Shown piece after piece: positions 42,729 to 51,831 of a stretch of 64,000 bases of DNA. Positions within the stretch are counted from its first letter, which is position 1. Each line of letters opens with the position of its first letter. The notes under the pieces were generated by a model. The model did not search any database. It was not told the DNA's origin and saw only the letters and a program-made list of their open reading frames with translations. The DNA comes from an uncultured Acetatifactor sp. (GTDB lineage: Bacteria; Bacillota; Clostridia; Lachnospirales; Lachnospiraceae): the NCBI GenBank assembly GCA_934436435.1, contig CAKSAN010000013.1:1-64000 (forward strand). The letters are read 5' to 3'. A program made the translations under genes and the position numbers.

Positions 42729-43262
42729 ATGGATTATCAGGAAATACTTAACCATTTTACATATGATGACGGTACCGATATCAGGAACCGCGCATCGGCG
42801 GCGGAAGCCGGTGATTATCGGGAAAACAGGGACATTATCAACGAGATTGTTCTGTGGAAGATGAACCGCAGGCCGCAGGTGACGGAGGAATTGATAGATG
42901 CTATCTTTTTATTAAAGGAGCTCAAAACCCCTTTACAGGCATTGGAGGATGAAAAGACAGCACAGGTCATAGAAAAATTACTGCAAACGAAGGGAATGCA
43001 GCTTCCGATGGCGAGTACCGTGCTGCATTTTTATTACCCGGAGATATTCCCCATTATTGATCAGAGGGCATATCGGGAACTTTATGCTATGGATTATCCC
43101 AAAACCATGACAAAGATCCCCTTGCTGACAGAACTTTATCGCAAGTATGTAAAAGATTGTTGGGAGTATCAACAGGAGAAATGCCCGGAAATCGCATTTT
43201 CTCAGATAGATAAAGTCCTGTATCAGTTAGATAAGGAAAAAGGAAATAAAGTAATATATTAA
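42729..43262 (+). CDS. Helix-hairpin-helix-like protein of unknown function
   Basis: A 177-residue mostly helical protein. The segment GMQLPMASTVLHFYYPEIFPIIDQRAYREL (about 90-120) resembles the helix-hairpin-helix glycosylase-like proteins found in defence and accessory loci, where a fixed LP-A-S-LHF---PIID pattern occurs. GAGGTG precedes the ATG. It starts 14 bases after the GIY-YIG pseudogene. The C-terminus (YQLDKEKGNKVIY) is matched by a gene remnant at 45.3 kb. Confidence 0.6.
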   Translation: MDYQEILNHFTYDDGTDIRNRASAAEAGDYRENRDIINEIVLWKMNRRPQVTEELIDAIFLLKELKTPLQALEDEKTAQVIEKLLQTKGMQLPMASTVLHFYYPEIFPIIDQRAYRELYAMDYPKTMTKIPLLTELYRKYVKDCWEYQQEKCPEIAFSQIDKVLYQLDKEKGNKVIY

Positions 43263-43309
43263 TTGAGCAATAGAACGAAAAGGAGAGCGCCGGAATCCCA
43301 GGAAGAGAG

Positions 43310-43347
43310 AAGGCATCTCCGGAAGTAACCGGGGATGCCTTTAATGA
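43310..43347. terminator. Bidirectional terminator
   Basis: AAGGCATC-CCGG pairs with CCGG-GATGCCTT around a short loop. It lies between the convergent 42.7 kb gene and the GGDEF gene and touches the stop codon of the latter. Confidence 0.8.
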
Positions 43348-45119
43348 TGATAATGGGATTCTATAAAATCGTAATCCACTACTAACACATAGAAAACGGA
43401 GCCATAATATTCACTTTCCACGATACGACCATAATCCAGAATCGTCTTATAAGTTCCATCTTTGGCAGCAAGCCGGTATTTGACATAATCATTGTATCCG
43501 TTCATGCCGGATTCTATCTGATGCCAGATACTTTCTTCTACCTGTGCCAGATCCTCGGGATGTACCAGATTACGGAATTGCCGCTTCGTAAAATGCATGA
43601 AATCATCCAGATCCGTGCAGCCTGTCAGCTGAAGCATCCCCTGATTGGCAAACAGGATGCGTTCATCCTCCTTGTCGGCCCGGTAGATGAAAAAGGCACC
43701 CGGCAGATTGTCGGAAATATCCGATAACGAAAAACCAAGCTGCGTCCGTTTGGAATTGTGGAAATCCGGCCGGTAGGCCAGGGCACCATGTTTTCCCTGT
43801 AATTTTACCTCATAGAGCGCAATGTCGGCATAACGGAGAATGTCAGAGACTTTTTCCGCATTGGCGGGGTATTCCGCATAGCCCAGGGAAATGCTGTAAT
43901 TGTGTTCGATGCCTTTAGCTGAAAAAGAGCGGGAAGCCCTGCTGAAAGCCTCTATCTGAGAGGCAGCCTCTTCCGCATTGCAATCCTTCAGGATAATACA
44001 GAACTCATCACCGCCGTTTCTGGCAATAATGGAGTTATCCGGAAAAGTCTGTACTAAGGATTGTGCAAGCTGCAACAGAACCTGATCGCCGGTAGTGTGA
44101 CCAAAGACATCATTGATAAATTTAAAATTATCCACGTCAAGTAATATACCGACACAATTTTTCTGCTTATTTCCTTCCAGATACTCCTCCAGCTGCGAAT
44201 TAAACCCGGTACGATTTAAGAGTCCGGTCATAGAATCCGTCAGGGAGAGTCTGCGGAATTTTTTGCGCTGCTCGTCTACGAGGAGCATAGATATCGTGAG
44301 AACCTCCAGTAGTAAGATCACTGCAATGCCGCATAATACTACCAGAAGTAAAAGTTTGTCGTTCTTCCAGCCAACGGTGGGCATGACTTCCAGCTTCCAG
44401 CTACAGCCTCCCAGAGTAAAATCATAAGAGACGGGATCCGTCAGCGTCTCCTCCGACTGGTCTACCACGGTATATTCATCGGTCAGAGGTGAGATGGTCT
44501 TCGATAGCCGGTATTGATAATCGAAATTGGTTAAGGCATCAGCGGAATGCTGAAAAATATCAGGAACCTTGATGATAACCATAGTCAGGCCCCAAAAATA
44601 GGGAGTTCCCGTCTCATCCTGTAAAAAAACAGGATTACGGATCGAAAGGACGTGTCCTCCCTGTTCCAGCTCAAAAGGACCATGTATGATAAGCGCATCA
44701 TTGGCAATGCTGTAATTTACGGTCTCTCCGCGGTATTTGTCATGGATCAGGTCTATTTTACCTGCTTCGTTGCCTTCGGCGGGATAGATATCTGTTACGA
44801 TACCTCCGGGAGCCAGCTGGATGCTCCGGACGTAATCTGCCATCATTCTGTCTGCAATGGTGTCAAATTTGTCAATTTTGCCGTCCGCACTGATCAGAAG
44901 CTGCTCCAGTGTATCTGTGATGTTGATACCAGCATTGAGATCTGCGATTATGCTATCACCGTAGGTTACAGCATTCAATTCCGCAAGAGTGCGGAGATGC
45001 CTGGCATCGGCCTGCTGTACCATATGAGCGATCATATATAAGACAATACTGCCGATAAGAAGTACCCATAACGGCAGCAGCCATTTAGTATGAAAAAATT
45101 TGATTTTCTTCTGTGTCAT
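43341..45119 (-). CDS. Membrane GGDEF-PAS diguanylate cyclase
   Basis: A 592-residue inner-membrane signalling protein. One TM helix (about residues 14-32) is followed by a CHASE-like extracellular domain (about 40-250) and a second TM (about 258-282). The GGDEF domain (about 290-450) has an intact NGGDEF, and the C-terminal PAS/PAC is at about 460-590. It should synthesise c-di-GMP in response to an extracellular signal. The usual inhibitory RxxD site before the GGDEF reads TFPD, so product inhibition at that site may be absent. It is transcribed against its neighbours. Confidence 0.9.
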   Translation of the reverse strand: MTQKKIKFFHTKWLLPLWVLLIGSIVLYMIAHMVQQADARHLRTLAELNAVTYGDSIIADLNAGINITDTLEQLLISADGKIDKFDTIADRMMADYVRSIQLAPGGIVTDIYPAEGNEAGKIDLIHDKYRGETVNYSIANDALIIHGPFELEQGGHVLSIRNPVFLQDETGTPYFWGLTMVIIKVPDIFQHSADALTNFDYQYRLSKTISPLTDEYTVVDQSEETLTDPVSYDFTLGGCSWKLEVMPTVGWKNDKLLLLVVLCGIAVILLLEVLTISMLLVDEQRKKFRRLSLTDSMTGLLNRTGFNSQLEEYLEGNKQKNCVGILLDVDNFKFINDVFGHTTGDQVLLQLAQSLVQTFPDNSIIARNGGDEFCIILKDCNAEEAASQIEAFSRASRSFSAKGIEHNYSISLGYAEYPANAEKVSDILRYADIALYEVKLQGKHGALAYRPDFHNSKRTQLGFSLSDISDNLPGAFFIYRADKEDERILFANQGMLQLTGCTDLDDFMHFTKRQFRNLVHPEDLAQVEESIWHQIESGMNGYNDYVKYRLAAKDGTYKTILDYGRIVESEYYGSVFYVLVVDYDFIESHYHH

Positions 45120-45292
45120 AGCGCTATGCTTCCTTAGTATGTGTAGGCAAAAAGATTTAAACTTAATTATAGCATTTTGAAGTCTTTTTGTATAGATGCG
45201 AGAAGATATTTTATCCTGCTGATGACGTTGTTTTGACCATTATTATATTTTCCTGTAATCAGTGTTTTTAGTATCATAAAAAAAGCCTGGAA

Positions 45293-45397
45293 ATGTGTTA
45301 TAATACCTGGGGAAAAGTATCCGGAGACTACATTTTCCCAGATGCTGACGTAATGTATCAGCTGGAGAAGGAGAAGGATAATATGGTAATTTATTAA
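45293..45397 (+). pseudogene. 3' remnant of a paralogue of the 42.7 kb gene
   Basis: An open frame of 34 codons ends in DVMYQLEKEKDNMVIY and a stop, matching the end of the 42729-43262 product (DKVLYQLDKEKGNKVIY). A tryptophan is placed similarly upstream. The rest of the gene is gone. The remnant fills the gap between the GGDEF gene and the aldolase gene; its first codons include a TATAAT-like box that might now serve the aldolase gene. Confidence 0.6.
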
Positions 45398-45427
45398 TGC
45401 AATGCCGGAACGGAAAAGGAGAAGATT

Positions 45428-46153
45428 ATGGAATATATATCAGATGTACAGGCAAAACAGATGATCCTGGAGGTAGGCCGGAGGATGTATCAGGGCGGCT
45501 TCGTGGCGGCGAATGACGGGAATATCTCCTGTAAGGTGGGGGATAACGAGATCTGGGCGACACCCACGGGAGTCTCGAAAGGCTTCATGACAGAGGACAT
45601 GCTGGTTAAGCTGGATCTGGAGGGGAATGTGTTGGAGGGTACCCATAAGCCTTCCAGTGAGATCAAGATGCACCTTCGAGTGTTCCGGGAGAACCCGAAG
45701 GTACAGGGTGTAGTGCATGCCCATCCTCTGACGGCAACGGCGTTTGCCTGCGCGGGCATAAGTCTGGAGGATCCGGTGCTGATGGAAGGGGTGCTGTCAC
45801 TGGGCTGTGTGCCGTTAGTGCATTTTGCCCTGCCGGGAACGGAGGAAGTGCCGGAAGCGGTGGCTCCCTATTGTCGGGAATATAATGCCGTATTATTGGC
45901 GAACCACGGGGCGCTGACCTGGGGGGACAACCTTATGCAGGCTTACTACCGCATGGAGACCACGGAATATTATGCGAAGATCCTGATGATGAACAACTTT
46001 ATCTTAGGAAAAAAGACCCTGCTGTCCCAGGGACAGATTGACGACATCATCCGCATTCGCGCCGGATGGGGGATCACTACAGGCGGCAGACCCATCGGGC
46101 CTGAGGGGGCACAGAATCTGGAGGATATCTGTATTTCCCGGGAAAATAAATAA
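45428..46153 (+). CDS. Class II aldolase/adducin family protein (FucA-like)
   Basis: A 241-residue zinc aldolase homologue. The substrate-loop FVAANDGNISCKVG, the acid SSEIKMHLRVF, the zinc-binding HAHPLTATAF and the later ANHGALTWG are all present, as in L-fuculose-phosphate and ribulose-phosphate aldolases or epimerases. The sugar cannot be assigned. AAAAGGAG precedes the ATG. The gene is monocistronic and ends in a strong terminator. Confidence 0.9.
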   Translation: MEYISDVQAKQMILEVGRRMYQGGFVAANDGNISCKVGDNEIWATPTGVSKGFMTEDMLVKLDLEGNVLEGTHKPSSEIKMHLRVFRENPKVQGVVHAHPLTATAFACAGISLEDPVLMEGVLSLGCVPLVHFALPGTEEVPEAVAPYCREYNAVLLANHGALTWGDNLMQAYYRMETTEYYAKILMMNNFILGKKTLLSQGQIDDIIRIRAGWGITTGGRPIGPEGAQNLEDICISRENK

Positions 46154-46231
46154 GCCTCAAGGAAAGGTAAATGGCTGCGAAGCGGGATGTAGAGTGCGAT
46201 AGCACCACAAATTCGTGAGCTTATAAAAGAA

Positions 46232-46280
46232 GGCAGTGTTAGAGACTTCTCAAAGAGGGAGTCTGTAACACTGTCTTTTT
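46232..46280 (+). terminator. Terminator of the aldolase gene
   Basis: GGCAGTGTTA-GAGACT pairs with GAGTCT-GTAACACTGTC (one mismatch and small offsets) and is followed by TTTTT. The preceding 75 bases hold no ORF. Confidence 0.8.
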
Positions 46281-46431
46281 GTGTTTTATCCGCGCGGACA
46301 GTATAACGGTGAACCGGGAAAAACCACACAGAACACAGATTTTTCACAAAATGAACACTTTTTCAATACAAAATTTCCCTATACTTGAGAAAACAACGGA
46401 TATTGGACGGAATAACAATCGGAGGTTCGCC

Positions 46432-48144
46432 GTGAAGAACAAAGAGACCAAACAGAAGATTTTTTCCAAAAAGGATAAGAAAAAAGAGAACAAGAGAAAA
46501 GGCCATAAAAAGTGGATCATTGTTGCACTGGTGCTGGTGTTTACGCTGGTCGGCGGTTCCGTGGCCGCAGTAGTGATATTACATAAGGACAACAGCCAGT
46601 CGGAATTCTCCCTGCCGGTCAACATGGCGGGACTGACCTTCACGGAGGATATGATCGCGGCTTCCGGTGTCACCAACGTCGGCATCACCGAAGAGACTTT
46701 CGATGTGGAAAATCTGGCCACCGGGCTGGAGATTGAAGAAGTCTATGCGGTTTCCGGAGAAGAAGTAAGTGCCGGAGACAAGATTCTGAAGCTTACGGAG
46801 GACAGCGTGGAGGAAGTCAGAAAAGAATTGGAGAGGGCATTGGAGGATGCAGAACTGGCTTATCGTACCGGAGCCATTGAATATGAGCAGAACCTGATCA
46901 CGGCGGAGTACACGAAAGACAGCACTGTTCTTACCGGACAGCAGGCGAAGGAAGTCTATGATGAGACGGTGGCTGGCCTGCAAAGTGCCGTGACAAAAGC
47001 CGAAGAGGAATTACAGGATGCCGAGGACGACATTGCAGAGTATGAGTCCTATGTCAATGACGGTTCCTATAAGAGTTATTTTAAAGTGGATGAATATCAG
47101 GCAATCTATGACGAGAATCTGAAAGCCCTGACGGACAAGATGGACGAATGGGGTGTCAGCTGGACCCAGGTCACCGGTGGAAACGGCGGTTCGATGCAGA
47201 TCGGCGGCGATGTCTCCGGAAATAATGCACAGGGCGGCAGTACTTATGTCAGCACATTATCTTCCTTATACAGTATTCTGGAACAGAACCTGAAAGATCT
47301 GGATGAGGCGCAGGAAAAATATGAGGATGCATTGACCAATGCGGCCTTTGAACTTCAGACATTACAGTTAAAGCTTCCCAGTCTCCAACAGGCTATCACG
47401 GAGGCAAAGGAAAATTATGAGATCCAGCTGGCACAGGCAAAGCTGACCTATGAGACATCCCTGTCCAGTGCAGAACGGGCAGAGAGCGATTATAACACCA
47501 CTGTGGAAAAGGCGCAGTCCGATCTGGCGGCGCTGCAAAGTACCTATGAAGATGCCAAAACGAATCTGGAATTGTTCGAAAGCAGCGTAAGGGATGGATA
47601 TTTCTATGCGTCCGAAGATGGTACGATCCTGCGGACTATGGTACGGGCGGAACAGGATCTGACTTCCGATGCGGTGGTATTTGCTTACAGCAATCCGAAG
47701 GAACTGACAGTCACCGTATCGGTGGAGCAGTCGGATATTGCCAAGCTGACCGTAGGTGACAGCGCTTACGTGCAGTCTTCCGCAGGCAGCGGATTTACCG
47801 GCGTGATCACAGCCATCGATCCGGTATCCTCTTCCAGCAGCCGTACCAGTGTTACCTACAGTGTGACGGTACAGATCACCGCGGAAGATGAGGAAAACAG
47901 CTTAAGCGCCAATGAATCCGTCACTGTGGTATTCGGTATGACAGACGAAGAGATGGAACAGTTACAGCAAAGCATGCAGGGCAGACCCGGGAATGGCTCG
48001 GGAGACGATGCCATGCCCCAGGGCGGCCCGGGAGGCGCTCCCGGCAGCGGAGAAAAGCCGGAAAACGGTGAGATGCCACAGGGTGGCCCCGGTAACGGAG
48101 ATACTTCTGAAAAGGAACAGCAGGGAGGTCAGACGCAGTCATGA
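46432..48144 (+). CDS. HlyD/MacA-like membrane fusion protein 1
   Basis: A 570-residue extracytoplasmic adaptor for an ABC exporter. A basic N-terminus leads to one TM helix (about 28-50). A lipoyl/barrel-sandwich half (GLEIEEVYAVSGEEVSAGDKILKL) comes next, then a long coiled coil (about 120-370), the second half (DGYFYASEDGTILRTM) and a beta-barrel. The tail is low-complexity glycine/proline/glutamine (QGGPGGAPGSGEKPENGEMPQGGPGN). The start is GTG at 46432 with GGAGG six bases upstream; the longer ORF is rejected. It overlaps MFP 2 by four bases. Confidence 0.85.
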   Translation: MKNKETKQKIFSKKDKKKENKRKGHKKWIIVALVLVFTLVGGSVAAVVILHKDNSQSEFSLPVNMAGLTFTEDMIAASGVTNVGITEETFDVENLATGLEIEEVYAVSGEEVSAGDKILKLTEDSVEEVRKELERALEDAELAYRTGAIEYEQNLITAEYTKDSTVLTGQQAKEVYDETVAGLQSAVTKAEEELQDAEDDIAEYESYVNDGSYKSYFKVDEYQAIYDENLKALTDKMDEWGVSWTQVTGGNGGSMQIGGDVSGNNAQGGSTYVSTLSSLYSILEQNLKDLDEAQEKYEDALTNAAFELQTLQLKLPSLQQAITEAKENYEIQLAQAKLTYETSLSSAERAESDYNTTVEKAQSDLAALQSTYEDAKTNLELFESSVRDGYFYASEDGTILRTMVRAEQDLTSDAVVFAYSNPKELTVTVSVEQSDIAKLTVGDSAYVQSSAGSGFTGVITAIDPVSSSSSRTSVTYSVTVQITAEDEENSLSANESVTVVFGMTDEEMEQLQQSMQGRPGNGSGDDAMPQGGPGGAPGSGEKPENGEMPQGGPGNGDTSEKEQQGGQTQS

Positions 48145-49958
48145 AATTAAAGAGACCACATTTTGAAAAACTGAAATCCCTCACAAAAAAGCAGAAGAAG
48201 CTGATTCTGGCGGGGATCGCATTGCTCCTGCTGATTCTGGCAGCCTGCTACACGGTGTTCATTGCGCCGTACCTTCAAAAGGAACAGTGGATCTACAAGG
48301 AAGAGACGGTGGAACGGGGAACCTTAAAGGTAGGTGTTACGGAGAGCGGTTCGCTGGAATATAACACAAAATCCGTAGATTACGATCTGGATCTGGACGT
48401 CAGTGATGATGACGATGACAGCGAGGATGGTGACGATGAAGACGATACCGTACAGAAATATCTGAAGATCGAAGAAATCTACGCCGCCAGCGGTCAGCGC
48501 GTCACCGAAGGAGAAGAACTGTTGAAGTTCACGGAGGACAGCGTGGAGGCGGTTCGTGCCCTGCTGCAAAATGCGGTAGTGGAGGCGCAGTCCGACTACG
48601 CGGAGGCGGAAAGTACTTATGAACTGTCTCTGCTGGAAGCCCAGACTGATTATGATACCCAGAAGATCAGCGCTTCCTATGCGGCATCCATCCGCAATAC
48701 CTCCAGTACAAGCGTGGCGAACAACGTGGCCTCTTTGCAGGTACAGTTACAGCAGAAACAGGCAAATACTGCATCCTTACAGGAAAAGCTGACGGAAGCC
48801 CAGGAGGACTATCAGGAGGCACTGGAGACCTACGAGGCGGCTAAGGCAGATTATGAAAATGCGGGAATGGACAATACCGTAAACTATATGGTTTTCCAGA
48901 ACGGCTATCTCAGTGCCAGAACGAAATACCAACAGGCAAAATCAGCACTGACACAGGCCGAGAACGCTGTGACGGACAACGAAAGTGCCATCACCGATCT
49001 GGAAAACCAACTGGCGGCAGCACAGGCGAAGCAGAGCATCGATAAGCTGGACGCGGAAGAGACCTATCAGGAGGCCGTGATCACCGGGCAGAATGCCCAG
49101 ACCACCTACAACGCTACGGTGGAAGATCTGAAGGAGACCTTACAGGAAGCGGAAGAGACCAAAGAAAAGCGGGAAGAACAGCTACAGGCTTTTGAAGATT
49201 TCGTCGGAAGTGACGGTATTCTCTATTCCACAGAGGATGGGGTGATCACAGAAGTTAATTATGAAGCGGGAGACCGCCTGACGACCACAGGAACCCTGTT
49301 TTCCTATGCAACGGCAGACGATATGCGGATCTCCGTGGATGTGACGCAGGAGGATATCGTAGATCTACAGGTAGGCGATGCAGTGGATATCACTTTCACG
49401 GCATACCCGGAGGATTCCTACACCGGAAGCATCCTTTCCATCAATACCACAGCAACTTCCGATTACAGCAATACAGTAAGCTATACTGTGGAGATCAGCG
49501 TGGAGGGTGCACTGGAACAGCTTTATGGCGGCATGACCGCGGATGTGATCTTCGTTACGGAAGAAAAGGAAGATGTTCTCTATGTATCCCGTAAGGCGAT
49601 CGTAGAGGAAAACGGCAAGACCTATGTTTACCGCAAGACCGCTCTGGGCGGTAAGGAACTGGCAGAGGTAGAGACCGGTATTACCAACGGTGTGGACATC
49701 GAGATCCTGTCCGGACTGGAAGAGGGCGATACCATTTATCTGGCAAGTAAGGTCAGCTCCGAGGCAGAGGTAAAGAGCACGGAGGAGACTTCCGATTCCG
49801 GCAGCAGCTCTGATACAACGACCAGTGGGGACATGGAGTTTCAGATGCCAGAGGATATGCAGATGCCGGGAGGCGGTGACATGCCGCAGGGCGGTCCCGG
49901 AGGCAATGGTTTCGACAGCTTTGGCGGCGGAATGCCGGGCGGCCCCGGCGGACAATAA
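48141..49958 (+). CDS. HlyD/MacA-like membrane fusion protein 2
   Basis: A 605-residue paralogue of the preceding gene. TM helix about 21-42, an acidic run of aspartates (about 82-100, SDDDDDSEDGDDEDD), lipoyl-type halves around a long coiled coil (about 130-355), beta-barrel and membrane-proximal domain, then a MacA-like C-terminal part (VLYVSRKAIVEENGKTYVYRKT). The extreme C-terminus is again glycine/methionine/proline-rich (MPGGGDMPQGGPGGNG). It overlaps MFP 1 by four bases, so translation is coupled. Confidence 0.85.
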   Translation: MKLKRPHFEKLKSLTKKQKKLILAGIALLLLILAACYTVFIAPYLQKEQWIYKEETVERGTLKVGVTESGSLEYNTKSVDYDLDLDVSDDDDDSEDGDDEDDTVQKYLKIEEIYAASGQRVTEGEELLKFTEDSVEAVRALLQNAVVEAQSDYAEAESTYELSLLEAQTDYDTQKISASYAASIRNTSSTSVANNVASLQVQLQQKQANTASLQEKLTEAQEDYQEALETYEAAKADYENAGMDNTVNYMVFQNGYLSARTKYQQAKSALTQAENAVTDNESAITDLENQLAAAQAKQSIDKLDAEETYQEAVITGQNAQTTYNATVEDLKETLQEAEETKEKREEQLQAFEDFVGSDGILYSTEDGVITEVNYEAGDRLTTTGTLFSYATADDMRISVDVTQEDIVDLQVGDAVDITFTAYPEDSYTGSILSINTTATSDYSNTVSYTVEISVEGALEQLYGGMTADVIFVTEEKEDVLYVSRKAIVEENGKTYVYRKTALGGKELAEVETGITNGVDIEILSGLEEGDTIYLASKVSSEAEVKSTEETSDSGSSSDTTTSGDMEFQMPEDMQMPGGGDMPQGGPGGNGFDSFGGGMPGGPGGQ

Positions 49959-49976
49959 GGCTGGCAGACGGAGCAA

Positions 49977-51782
49977 ATGTTGAGAAACAGACAGGAACGA
50001 TTGGGAACAGTTATGAAGCAGAATGAAAATGGAAAAAAGATCAAGGAAAATATAAGAAATCGGATGAGCCGGATCGGGTCATGGAAAAGCTGGTCTAAAA
50101 AACGCAGGATCACCACAGGCATCTGTGGTGTCTGCGTGGTCGCTGTAGTGGCAGGTGCCATCGGTCTCTCCGGTGGATCTGACACAGAAGTCATCTATAA
50201 AGAGACAACGGTAAAATACGGTACACTGGTCAAAGGCGTTACGGAGAGCGGCTCCGTGGATATTGGTACTGTGGATCAGACTTTTGATCTGGATATGAGT
50301 GCCCTCAAACGCACGGATACTTCCAGCAGCAGTTCTTCTTCCAGCAGCTCCTCCGGCAGTAATTCCGGCGGATTCGGCGGTATGGGCGGTTCCGGCGGTG
50401 GAGCTCAGGGAGGCCTGGATATGTTCGGTCAGATCTTCAATATGGGTAGCAGCAGTTCCGGCAGCAGTAGTGATGATTCCACGCTGACGGTAGCGGAGGT
50501 AGTAGTCTCTGTGGGGCAGCAGGTGTCCGAGGGAGATCCCCTGTATCTGCTGGAAGAGGACAGTGTCTCCGATCTGGAAGAGGAATTGCAGTCCAACGTG
50601 GAGAAAGCAAAAGCCGATCTGGAAGCAGTGGAAGCTGACCAGACCCTGTCCAGGCAGCAGGCGAAATACACTTATGACAGCAGTACTGCTTACGGCAGTT
50701 ATATTGAGACGGAATACAGCACCACGTTGCAAGAGCTTCAGAACGCGGCAGACTCCGCGGAAAGCGCATTGGAACAGGCGAAGAGCAGTCTGGAAGACTA
50801 TCAGGCACAGCTTGAGGAAGTAACGGTTGCTTATGAAGATGCGGCTCAGGTATTGTCGAATTGCAAGTATAGCCTGAACAGTACAGATTCGGCAGAGGAT
50901 ACTTATGGCTATGTCTATTATGCCAAGCTGACGAGCCAGGCACAGTCCACTGCGGATTCTCTGGAACAGCAGAAGGAAGAACTGGAGCAGAGGGTAGAGC
51001 AGGCAGAGGAAAATGTGACCACGGCCGAGACCGCATACAACAAAGCAAAGCGGGAACTGGAACAGGGGAAACTGACCGCAGCCGAGACAAAGCAGCTACG
51101 GACGCTGGCCTACAATACCGCACAGGAGACTTACGATATTGCGATTGGATATCTGGAGCAGGATCTGTCCGATCAGCAGGAGACCTATGACGAGACACTG
51201 GAAAAATGGAACGAATTCAGCACCTATATCGATGGCAACGCAGTATGTGCCAGATACAACGGTGTCATCACCAGCGTGGAACTGGAAGCAGGAGATAAGA
51301 TCAGTACCGGAACCTCTCTGGTTACCTTATATGATATGGATGAAGTGACCATGACGGTAACAGTGGATGAAGATGATATGACGGACATTTCACTGGGATC
51401 AGCGGCGAATATCGCATTGACGGCATACCCGGAGGATACCTTTACGGCAAAGGTGACAGCCATCGGAGATGCTGCTTCGGATTCCAGTGGAAATATAACT
51501 TATGACGTAACTGTCACATTGGAAGGAGATGTCTCAGGACTGTTCCAGGGCATGACAGGAGACGTGACTTTCGTTACGGAACAGACAGAAGACGTGCTGT
51601 ATGTCTCACGCAGAGCCATTATTACAGAAGATGACAAGAGCTATGTAAAAGTAAAGACCGCAGACGGCAGTATCGTGAAAAAAGAAATTACGACAGGACT
51701 GTCAGATGGCTCTAACGTGGAGATCTCCGGAGATATTGCAGAAGGAGATACCGTATTGATCGAAAGCAGCATTACGAAGTAG
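49977..51782 (+). CDS. HlyD/MacA-like membrane fusion protein 3
   Basis: A 601-residue third adaptor. The TM helix is about residues 46-66. A serine/glycine-rich insert (about 115-165, SSSSSSSSSSGSNSGGFGG) sits inside the first barrel-sandwich half, followed by the coiled coil (about 180-410) and the MacA-like barrel and C-terminal domain ending at EGDTVLIESSITK without a glycine tail. ATG 49977 is close to GGAG; an in-frame ATG at 50013 with GGGA at six bases is an alternative. It precedes the MacB-type permease. Confidence 0.83.
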   Translation: MLRNRQERLGTVMKQNENGKKIKENIRNRMSRIGSWKSWSKKRRITTGICGVCVVAVVAGAIGLSGGSDTEVIYKETTVKYGTLVKGVTESGSVDIGTVDQTFDLDMSALKRTDTSSSSSSSSSSSGSNSGGFGGMGGSGGGAQGGLDMFGQIFNMGSSSSGSSSDDSTLTVAEVVVSVGQQVSEGDPLYLLEEDSVSDLEEELQSNVEKAKADLEAVEADQTLSRQQAKYTYDSSTAYGSYIETEYSTTLQELQNAADSAESALEQAKSSLEDYQAQLEEVTVAYEDAAQVLSNCKYSLNSTDSAEDTYGYVYYAKLTSQAQSTADSLEQQKEELEQRVEQAEENVTTAETAYNKAKRELEQGKLTAAETKQLRTLAYNTAQETYDIAIGYLEQDLSDQQETYDETLEKWNEFSTYIDGNAVCARYNGVITSVELEAGDKISTGTSLVTLYDMDEVTMTVTVDEDDMTDISLGSAANIALTAYPEDTFTAKVTAIGDAASDSSGNITYDVTVTLEGDVSGLFQGMTGDVTFVTEQTEDVLYVSRRAIITEDDKSYVKVKTADGSIVKKEITTGLSDGSNVEISGDIAEGDTVLIESSITK

Positions 51783-51831
51783 AGCGGAGACCTGTGGGAA
51801 AGTAAGGTCAATGGAAGGGAAGAAGTAAAAT

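Noticed and set aside
33857..43262. Prophage or integrative element carrying the TIR cluster
   Set aside because: No integrase, structural phage genes, tRNA target or flanking att-like repeats were found in the window.
46160..46231. Structured RNA or repeat before the aldolase terminator
   Set aside because: GTGC-GATA-GCAC forms a small hairpin, but no conserved loop elements match and no promoter is visible.
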